Source of the DNA: Euglena gracilis
Lineage: Eukaryota; Euglenida; Euglenophyceae; Euglenales
Length of the DNA stretch: 64,000 nt
Assembly: GCA_039621445.1 (NCBI GenBank)
Contig: CP154956.1
Coordinates: 71,298,914-71,362,913, forward strand
Direction of reading: 5' to 3'
Made by a program: the position numbers and the translations under genes. Shown here one piece after another: positions 56,266-64,000 of this stretch. How positions within the stretch are numbered: position 1 is the first letter of the stretch; each line of letters starts with the position of its first letter. Below the pieces are notes generated by a model that did not search any database, was not told where the DNA came from, and saw nothing but the letters and a program-made list of their open reading frames with translations.

Positions 56266-59200
56266 CGCGACCCCCCACCAGGTCCCGGGAACCCCCAAAA
56301 AACGGTCACCCCCCCCCCCTAAACCTCATGATTGACCCCTGGTTTGGGTCCCAACTCCCCGTCTAGCCCGAGATATGGCCAATTTACGGTTTCGGGCTGC
56401 GAATGGGCCCAAAATGGTCGAAACTGGCAAAACTGGCCCAAAACCCCAAAACGGGCGTATCTCGGGTTAGGCGAGGAGTTGGCCCAAACTGCGCACACCG
56501 ATCGATTGGGCGTCCCAAAGTTGTGGAATGACGTCCTGTTTGCTTTTTTCAACTCCACAGCGTTTTCGAGATATTTTGAATTTTTCGATTTTTTGACCCC
56601 AAAATGACCCTGCAATTTCCCCGAAAGGAAAACGGTAGACAACTTTTTTGCTCGGGCCACATCTCCGGACTAGCGGGGAGTTGCGGATAACCTAAGGGCT
56701 CTGCAGAAACTAGGGATCGTCCCCTAACCGAGAGGCTATTCACTTTGGGGGCCCGGAAATCCAATCACATTGATAATCCTTGGGTGGCTGGACCTACCTA
56801 GGGGGGGGGGGGGGAGGGGGGGGGGGCGGGGGGTCGGCCCCCCCCCCGCCACCGGGGTGGTGAGCTTCGCTCTTACTCTAAAGAGATAAGAGCTCAGCGA
56901 CCAGGGTGTGATGTAGAGCTGAGCTCTTTGGGAGACCGCCCCGGCCCGGCCCGGCTCAGCGGCCCAGCACCAACCCGGGCCCGCAGCAGCCCAGCAGCCC
57001 AGCGGCGCGGCCCGGCCCGGCCCGGCCCGGTGGCCGGCAGCCCGGCGGCCCGGCCCGGCGCCGGCAGCCCGGCGGCCCGGCCCGGCGGGCGGCCCGGCGG
57101 CCCGACCCGGCCCGGCCGGCGGCCCGGCGTCCCAGCGACCCGGCGGCCCGGCCCGGCCCGGCCCGGCACTGCGCGGCGCGGCCCGGCCTGGCAATCGGCT
57201 CGGCGGCCCAGCTAGGGATGGGGACGTGTGGTTGAAAAACGCTCATTTTCGGCTCAAAAACTCCTTTTCTGGGTTTGGGAGGAAAAAAAAACATCGTTTT
57301 GGGCAATTTTTTTTGATTTTTTTCGATTTTTTTTTGACTTTTTTGACCCGAAAACGACCCTAAGTCCAAAGCTGGCGGGTGGAAAACCGCTCATTTTCGG
57401 CTCAAAACCACTTTTTTCTGGGTCCGGGAGGTCAAAAAACAAGGTTTTGGGCAAAAATTTTTTTTCGAATTTTTTCGACTTTTTGACCCAAAAATGGCTA
57501 ACTCCACCGGCCGGGGGGGCGGGCCCCCTACCCAGGGCATGGGGGTGTCCGGGTTCGAAAAATTTTTTTTCGCTCAAAAAAACTTTTTGGGATGTTCTAA
57601 AGTAAAAAAAAGTGTTTTTGAGCAATTTTTTTTTCAAAATTTTGGGTCCCGACCTGCCTCCTGACCCGACCCCCCACTCGCCCAGCCGCCCGCCCGCACG
57701 GGTCCCCGAATTCCCAAAACTGGCCCAAAATCGCACAACCAGACCCCGGGAACCCCAAAAAACGGTCACCCCCCCCCCTAAACCTCATGATTGACCCCCT
57801 GGTTTGGGTCCCAACTCCCCGTCTAGCCCGAGATACGGCCAATTTACAGTTTCGGGCCCCGAACAGGCCAGAACTGGCAAAACTGGCCCAAAACCCCAAA
57901 ACGGCCATATCTCGGCCTCGGTGAGGAGTTGACACCAAGCGCGCATGCCAATCGATAGGGTATTCCAAAGACGTGAAATGAGGTCCCCATCACTTTTCCT
58001 CAACTCCGCAGCGTTTTCGAGATATTTTGAATTTTTAGATTTTTTGACCCCCCCAAAAACATGCTATTTCCCCGGAAGAAAAACGGTACACAACTTTTTT
58101 GCTCGGGCCCGATCTCCGGACTGGCGGGGAGTTGAGGCTATTATGGGGGTGCTTTAGAAACCTGGGATCGTCTCCTAGCCTATAGGATATTCAGTTTGGG
58201 GACCCAGAAATTTGGTCACAACGATAATCCTCAGGCCTCCCTGCCTACTCAATGGGGCGGAGTGGCGGGGGGGGGGGTGTGACGTACAGCTGAGCTCTTT
58301 GGGAGACCACCCCGGCCCGGCCCGGCCTGCCAGCAGCCCAGCGGCGCGGCGCAGCCCGGCCCGGCCGGCGGTAGCCCGGCGGCGCAGCCCGGCCCAGCCG
58401 GCGGTAGCCCGGCGGCCCAACCCGGCCGGCGGCCCGGAGGCCCGGCGGCCCGGCCCGGCCAATGGCCCGGCGGCCCGGCAGCCTGGCGGCCCGGCGGCGT
58501 GGCGGCGCTCATTTTCGGTTCAAAAACACTTTTTCCAGGTCAGGGAGGTCCAAAAACACCGTTTTGGGCAAAATTTTTTTCGATTTTTTTCGATTTTTTT
58601 TACCCGAAAACGACCCAAAATCCATTGGTTTCGGGCCAAAAATGGGGATCCGGGGATGAAAAAACGCTCATTTTCGGCCGAAAAATACATTTTTAGGGTC
58701 CGGGAGGTCAAATAACATGGTTTTGAGCAAATTTTTTTTCAATTTTTTTCGACTTTTTGACCCAAAAATGGCCAAGTCCACCGGGCAGGGACGGGCCCCA
58801 GCCAGAGGGGTCCATGGAGGGGGGGTCTGGGTTGGAAAAAAATTTTTGAGCAGAAAAATTTTTTCAAAATTTTGGGTTCCGACCTGCCACCCGACCCCCC
58901 CTCGCCCTGCCGCCCTCACAGCGCCCGCTGGGGTCCCCGAATACCCAAAACTGGCCCAAAATCGCACAACCAGACTTCGGGAACCCCAAAAAACGGTCAC
59001 CCCCCCCCCTAAACCTCATGATTGACCCCCTGGTTTGGGTCCCAACTCCCCGTCTAGCCCGAGACACGGCCAATTTACAGTTTCGGGCCCCGAACAGGCT
59101 AGAACTCGCAAAACTGGCCCAAAACCCCAAAACGGCCATATCTCGGGCTCGGCGAGGAGTTGACACCAAGCGCGCATACCGATCGATCGGGCGTTCCAAA

Positions 59201-59570
59201 GATGTGAAACGAGGTCCCCATCACTTTTCCTCAACTCCGCAGCGTTTTCGAGATATTTTGAATTTTTAGATTTTTTGACCCCCAAAAAGCCTGCAATTTC
59301 CCCCCCCCCAAAAAAACGTTACTCAACTTTTTTGCTCGGGCCCGATCTCCGGACTGGCGGGGAGTTGAGGCTATTATGGGGGTGCGTTGGAAACCTGGGA
59401 CCGTCTCCTAGCCTATAGGCCATTCATTTTGGGGACCCAGAAATTTGGCCACAACGATAATCCTCAGGACTCCCTGGGGGGGGCGGGGGGGGGGTGGCGG
59501 GGGGGTCAGGGGGGGTCCCCAACCCCGGTGGTAAGCTTCGCTCTTACTCTAAAGAGATAAGAGCTCGGCG
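56266..59570. repeat. Three-copy repeat block, units about 1.2 kb
   Basis: The block AAAACGGTCACCCCCCCCC, AAACCTCATGATTGACC, CGTCTAGCCCGAGA, CGTTTTCGAGATATTTTGAA, GCTCGGGCCCGATCTCCGGA occurs at about 56280-56760, 57740-58230 and 58975-59470. Units 1 and 2 continue into a very GC-rich tract of CCCGGCGGCCCGG repeats (56935-57210 and 58312-58500) and then TTTTTTCGATTTTT-rich sequence. The copies are in direct order. The hairpin GCTCTTACTCTAAAGAGATAAGAGC flanks it at 56870 and 59540, and a related form is at 23500. It is most likely a tandem duplication of a dispersed repeat. Confidence 0.7.
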
Positions 59571-59574
59571 ACCC

Positions 59575-60387
59575 CCCAAATAACACCCCCCTCCTCGGGC
59601 CAGGACTTTGGGCGAAAAAATAATTCCCCCTGGCCGGGGGGGGGTATTATTTGGGGGTTTTTTTATGAGTGCTAAACTTTAATAGATCTGTTTCAGGCAC
59701 GTTTTTATCAATGTGGGTGGCTCTCCAAATCATAAGAAGACCCCCCAAAATATATTGTTTTTTTCTTTTTCGGAATGAGCAAAACTGTTCACGATTAGGC
59801 TCTTTTTTGCTTGAACGACAACTTGAGTAATCCTGTTCGGGGGTCTCGAACGAATAATCGACTAGTCGACTGGTCATACCAACCTTGCCCTGAGTGATTA
59901 ATCAATAAATTAATTAATTGAAACAACTTCACTTGGACATGAGGGTGGGGATGGGAACCCCCTGGCTCATGAAGGAGCTAGCTCCACAAGGGGCGGGGGG
60001 AGAGAGGAACCGAGGGCCCCCAACTTCAAAACCAAGTCCCCAAAATTCAGATCCTAATTGGAAGTTGCCACTTTTGGTTAAAAACGTGTTCAGCCCGCCA
60101 AATGCCTGCCCTGAAATTTGTGGTCATGAACACATTTTCCATGAGGGCATTTGTGGCAATGACACGTTTTCCATTAGGGCATCTGTGGCAATGACACGTT
60201 TTCCATTAGGGCATCTGTGGCAATCAAAAAAATCGCTGCCATGAAAATTCGGCAAGTGGTTGTGAGGCCGGGTGGTCCTCTACCCTAGACGAGGTAGGTC
60301 TAGACTAGACTAGACTAGATTGGTCTAGGGGGGCACTGGACACAGAGGTTGCCTTTGAGCAATACGACAGGGAGTGTTAGACGTCAC
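59575..60387. other. 3' flank of the PHD gene with dispersed repeats
   Basis: 59575-59660 is a copy of the CCCCAAATAACACC family. 60085-60235 carries two and a half tandem copies of a 32-bp unit, ACACGTTTTCCATTAGGGCA (first 20 bases), preceded by CCCGCCAAATGCCTGCCCTG. A (CTAGA)n stretch is at 60298. On the minus strand, 59650-59877 is open, with SCRSSKKEPNREQFCSFRKR, and could be the last PHD-gene exon, but no acceptor convinced me. Confidence 0.4.
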
Positions 60388-62555
60388 GGAAGACGACGCC
60401 CTTTACACAAAAAAGAGCCATACTTTGGTGGCTGCCGCAAATCTTGGCAATGAAAATGGTATGCCAAACCGCAGGCGTCACACACCACTTTCCTCAGCTC
60501 CACACGATTTGTATTTTTGGGAATGCCAACACCACAAAAACTACATTTGTCCTGTTTCATTGGCAGTCGGGACAGCACGAGGCAGAGGGAGTTGGTCGGG
60601 GGGGGGGGGATTGGCGCTCTGCAAAAGGCAACACAACTCCCTTGGTCGAGTGACGGCATTCACGTATGTAGGGGCTTTGGCAGGGGGGGGGGGGGTCCCG
60701 AGGTCTGATTTTTTTTTGCATTTTTTGGCACTTTTTGCTGTACTGTCTCAACACAGGGGGGGGGGAGGGTCCTGGGGTCCCAACTGTACTGCCAACCCCC
60801 CCCCCTCAAAAATTGGCCAAAAACCGGCGCCGAAGGCGCCGGAAAAAATTTTTATGGCCTTTTTTTGGTCCAAAAAGGCCATTTTTGGTCCAAAAAGGCC
60901 ATCTGTCTCTGACCGTTCGGCACTAGGGGGGGGGGTCCCAAAATCCCAACTGTACAGGGGGGGGGGGGGGGGGGGGGGGCCCCAAAAAACCCCAACTGTA
61001 CTGCCATCCCCGTATGAAAAGAGGTTGCCAAACGATTCCCTGAAACAAACACACTTCCCGACGGCTGCAGCCACACATTGTTCAATGACGCTCGCCTCAT
61101 CGAACAACAGGCTGGGTTCCAGCTCCCATCCCGTCCAGGCAACAAGAAAATCATCCAGCTCAGGATAAGATGCTTACCAATTTTGACACTGTTTGGCGAA
61201 CTCCAAACAATTGGCAACAGCGGCAAGCTCTGCACCAAGCATCTTCGGCGATGCAGGGCGATGCAGGGCGATGCAGGGCGATGCAGGGCGATGCAGGGCG
61301 ATGCGGGAATTTTGGAGGCCAAAGGTGGGGTTCTGATGCAGGGCGATGCGGGTCTTTTTGGATTTTTTTTGGATGCGGGGTTTTTGGATGGCTGACGTTC
61401 CCCTGCTGCATACCTGCGTACAGCCTCCACATTGGTGCTTGCTTCGTACCTGAGTCGACGATGTTCCTCCCTGGCTCGTCTGGCCTTCCCCGAGTGACTC
61501 CCTGGAGTGGATGCTCCGGTGGGAGAGGGAGGTTATGGGGGGAATCTTAAGTTGTGGGATAAACGGGCGACTGTAGCTGGTTGTAGGCATGTGCATGATC
61601 ATGTGCATCCGTGGATGCTTGTAAGGCATGTGCATCCGAGAATGCTTGTAGGGTGCGCATGTGCGCATGTGTAGGGTGCGCATACTGCGCCTTTGGAAGG
61701 ATTGGCATCCAACGAGCCGCAAATTTAATGCACAAAGTTGCGAGTTGGATGTTGAGGAAGGTTGGCTGGAGACCAAGAAGCGGGACCCCCGGGAAGTGTG
61801 ACCCCCAAAGGCCTTTGCTGACTAGCGTCCTCTCCTTCAATGGAGGAAGCTGCGTGGTCGGGGGAAGCACGGCCGGCAGTGGTTGCTGCTGCTGGAGAGG
61901 CAGCGGTGGGACCAGCTGGAGGAGCTGCGGGTGCTGCAGCCGATGGATGCCCTGCCCCCCACCCGCGTGGCAGTGTGCCACGGGTGTTTGGACAAGCTCG
62001 AGATGGCAGAGGCCCAGTGACACTGTCATTGACAGTGCTGTCACCTTGACCCTGACACTAACCTTCACCTCACCGTGACTGACTCTGCGCTTCCCTGTGT
62101 GCTGCATGCTCTTTTGTAGTGTGGCCGATGCAAAGTGTGAGCAACGAGGATTTTGTGTGGACGTGCCTGATGGTCGCCTGGGGGTTGACTGTAAGGTTGC
62201 CTGGGGGTTGTCTGAGGTTCGGGCTAGGAACTTTGGTCTTCGGTTATAGGGCACCATTGGATGGCTCTAGGGCGATCCAGGGCGATGCAGGGCGATGCAG
62301 GGCGATGCAGGGCGATGCAGGGCGATGCAGGGCGATGCGAGGCCCAAAGGGGTGGGTGACCGAAGGTGCTTGCTCTGCACCTACGGAGCCGGACTTTTTC
62401 TTCGTGTTGCCCTGTGCCAGCAAGGTGCCATGAAAAGGGTCAACCTTCGGCTTCTTGGCATCTTGCTGGTATACCGTGAGAGCAGCCAGGAACAGGTCCG
62501 TCCTACGGGGAGGTGGCAAAAGACCATTCACAAAGTTTGCCGTGCGTTTAGCCAT
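60388..62555 (-). CDS. PHD-finger protein, split gene, 3' end not found
   Basis: Exon 1 (62381-62555, donor GTAG before GTGCAGAG) starts MAKRTANFVNGLLPPPRRTD and is Lys-rich towards its end. A middle region (about 61750-61990) is open in a Pro/Ala/Ser-rich frame that includes ASSIEGEDAS. Another exon (about 61055-61173) reads ELDDFLVAWTGWELEPSLLF and DEASVIEQCVAAAVGK. The best exon (60388-60551, acceptor ATGAAACAG, donor CC before GTGACG) encodes most of a C4HC3 zinc finger. Counting from its first residue, Cys3, Cys6, Cys24, Cys27, His32, Cys35 and Cys49 fit the PHD spacing, with CDACGLAYHFHC in the middle. The last zinc-binding Cys must lie in the next exon, which is not identified. PHD fingers read histone-tail marks, so a nuclear chromatin role is inferred. 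The middle exons could not all be phased. Confidence 0.6.
60676..61012. repeat. Element with GGCAGTACAGTTGGG ends, copy 2 (inverted)
   Basis: Reverse counterpart of 47940-48290. It has GGTCCCGAGGTCTGA, TTTGCTGTACTGTCTC, GGGTCCCAACTGTACTGCC, the hairpin CCGGCGCCGAAGGCGCCGG at 60824-60842, and AAAACCCCAACTGTACTGCC at the end. It sits between two exons of the PHD gene, only about 120 bp after the PHD exon's start in genome order. Confidence 0.65.
61252..61306. repeat. 10-bp minisatellite, copy 1
   Basis: Five to six perfect tandem copies of GCGATGCAGG, with two more stray units at 61335 and 61370. An identical array is at 62273-62336, about 1 kb away in the same gene. Confidence 0.9.
62273..62336. 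repeat. 10-bp minisatellite, copy 2
   Basis: Six perfect tandem copies of GCGATGCAGG, identical in unit to 61252-61306. Because 10 is not a multiple of 3, and because exon 1 of the PHD gene ends at a donor just before it in gene direction, it is intronic. Confidence 0.9.
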
Positions 62556-62589
62556 AGTGAGAGGGCTATAAAAAAGGAGAAAAAAAGAT

Positions 62590-62900
62590 TAACACGTTTT
62601 CCATTGGGGCATCTGTGGCAATGACACGTTTTCCATTAGGGCATCTGTGGCAATGACACGTTTTCCATTGAGGCATCTGTGGTAAGGCACGTTTTCCATT
62701 AGGGCATCTTTTTTCGGTCCGAATTTCACATTTTCGCGTTTTTGACCCCTGGTGTGAATCATGACCACGAATTTCAGGGCAGGCATTTGGCGGGCTCTGA
62801 ACACGTTTTTAAACAAATTGTGGTTGACCCAGATTTCAGCCAGAGAACGTGTTCAGCAGGGGGGACCCCTGCTGAACACGTTTTCAGGCTGAAATCTGGG
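62590..62900. repeat. 32-bp tandem repeat with inverted flank, copy 2
   Basis: Three and a half copies of the 32-bp unit ACACGTTTTCCATTAGGGCA (first 20 bases) lie at 62591-62708, in the same orientation as at 60110-60220. The flank TTTCAGGGCAGGCATTTGGC at 62772 is the reverse complement of the flank at 60095. 62820-62915 is a small hairpin around GTGTTCAGCAGGGGGGACCC. Confidence 0.7.
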
Positions 62901-63344
62901 CTCAGCCACAATTTGTGTGTAGAAAATAGATCTGCTTAGGAATTTTTTGAACTTTTTTTGGGTTTTCATATGTGCAGCTTTTTTCCTTATGGGAATGAAT
63001 TTCTTGAACAAGGTTGTCGCTATTGCACACTCCTGCTCCTCAAGAAAATTCTCAGCATCAGCATGGCGTGCAACCCAAAGTGCATTGCCACAAAGTTTCT
63101 GGAAAGGTGTGCCCAGCAATTCCGTTTTGCAGACCCCATTTTGATTCACTCTGCACAGGTGGGTGTCATCCACTTCCGCAAGTTGACAACAATACCGTTT
63201 TACATTGCTTCTTTGGCCCTGACATCCCACTGCCAGATGGCCATGCTTTTCCTTGGCAGCGGTCTGTTTTGTTTTTTTGTCTCTGTTTTTTTTTTAATTG
63301 CTGATGGTGTTGATGCTGAATAAATTTTCGGGGGATTCCAGAGG
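62901..63344. other. Stretch without a supported gene
   Basis: Mixed-composition sequence with short open frames on the plus strand but no clear splice sites or family. I see no repeat either. It may contain the promoter of the PHD gene or 3' sequence of a gene outside the window. Confidence 0.25.
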
Positions 63345-63990
63345 ATTTCTTAAGCCGGAGGGGACCCCATCCCCCCGGGGGGGGGATCCAGCCAGCCAGC
63401 AGCCCAAATCAGGGCTCCCAGCCCTGATTTGGGCTGCTGGCTCCCCCCCCTGGGGGATCAGTGAAATAAAGTTGGGTCCAGCCCGGCCGGAGGCTGGGCC
63501 AGCCGCAGGCTAGCTGGGCAGGTCAGCCAACTGGGCTGCCCAGCTCACTTATCCCTGCATTTTTTTTCTCATCACAGCTTCCTTGCCCTCAATGTCTGGC
63601 ACATACACTAGCTCCATCCATCAAAATGTCGAGAAGGCAAAAATGTTTCAGAAATTTTTTTTTCATCGAACCAGCCCAGCCCAGCCCCCTCCAGCCCCGG
63701 ACCCCCCCTCCTCATATTCTGATAAAAACTTGGTGGAATTGCTCCCATACCATGTTTGGGTTCAGCTCAAAAATGTGATTTTTGGCTGGCTCGAATCACC
63801 GGAATCCCCCTGGGGATTTCTCAAGGTCCCCCCCTCGCGGGGGGTCCAGCCACCAGCTAGCAAAAAGGCTGCTGGCTGGAAACGAGCTGCTGGCTGGACC
63901 TCCCCCTGAGGGGGGGTAGTATTTTTTTCAAAATGGGAAAATGCCTGGCCTTTATTTTTATGGAAAGGCAGGGTATTTTTGTGTGGGAAT
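63345..63990. repeat. CCAGCCAGCA-type element, right-edge copy
   Basis: Direct-orientation relative of 640-1180: TTCTTAAGCCGGAGGGGACC, CCAGCCAGCCAGCAGCCCAA, ATCAAAATGTCGAGAAGGC, CCCAGCCCAGCCCCCTCCAG. It contains an internal perfect palindrome, CAGGGCTCCCAGCCCTG, flanked by AAATC/GATTT. It ends at a C-rich GGGGGTCCAGCCACCAGC segment near 63840. Confidence 0.65.
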
Positions 63991-64000
63991 TGTGAATTGG

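Noticed and set aside
56894-57215. Pro/Ala/Gly/Arg-rich frames on both strands
   Set aside because: They come from the CCCGGCGG repeat tract; all frames are open because stop codons need A/T.

Overview
This is a nuclear-type eukaryotic window from a repeat-rich genome. Short GC-rich exons (about 50-250 bp, mostly G/C in third codon positions) sit far apart in AT-richer sequence full of homopolymeric G, C, T and A runs, microsatellites and transposon-like repeats. Where junctions can be read, most introns are GT-AG. They are usually 1-5 kb, with one of 44 nt. I see no operon, bacterial gene, rRNA, tRNA or CRISPR array. A CBBY-type sugar-bisphosphate phosphatase, which belongs to Calvin-cycle metabolism, together with arrestin-fold, SRP14 and Cache-like receptor genes, suggests a photosynthetic protist or alga. 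I cannot name the lineage.

Genes, almost all on the minus strand, from right to left: a PHD-finger protein (62.6 to 60.4 kb, 3' end not found); two weak unassigned loci (about 55.5 kb and 52.4-52.1 kb); a complete SRP14 gene (52.0 to 41.4 kb, four exons whose splice phases all agree); an arrestin-domain protein (38.6 to 29.6 kb); an unassigned gene (27.9 to 22.8 kb); a plastid-type CBBY/HAD phosphatase (21.9 to 13.3 kb, start not settled); and a membrane sensor with a Cache-like domain (12.05 to at most 5.6 kb). At the left edge are weaker exon candidates, including a possible plus-strand signal-peptide exon at 2460. The genes look like independent housekeeping and signalling genes, not a pathway cluster.

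The rest is mobile and repetitive DNA. The clearest elements are two related copies of a DNA transposon (2587-4995 and 6340-8982). They have near-identical terminal inverted repeats, 5-bp target duplications (ACAGT and TATGA) and opposite orientations, and both carry many copies of a short palindrome of the type GCGG(N4)CCGC. The same design recurs with a different palindrome in other repeat blocks: CCCTAGGG at 16.3 kb, a TGCGCA-centred motif at 28.3 kb, ATTCCGGAAT at 35 kb, CGAACCGGCG at 43-46 kb, GCTGCCCGAAGGGCAGC at 49.7 kb and GTGTTCTGAACAC at 53 kb. I regard this family-specific, iterated palindrome pattern as the most interesting signal in the window. Other notable structures are a 1.5 kb element with long inverted arms (16.3-17.8 kb), a long foldback (14.3-14.5 kb), a three-copy block of about 1.2 kb units (56.3-59.5 kb), a decayed tandem copy of the last CBBY exon, and exon junctions that seem to lack GT-AG.
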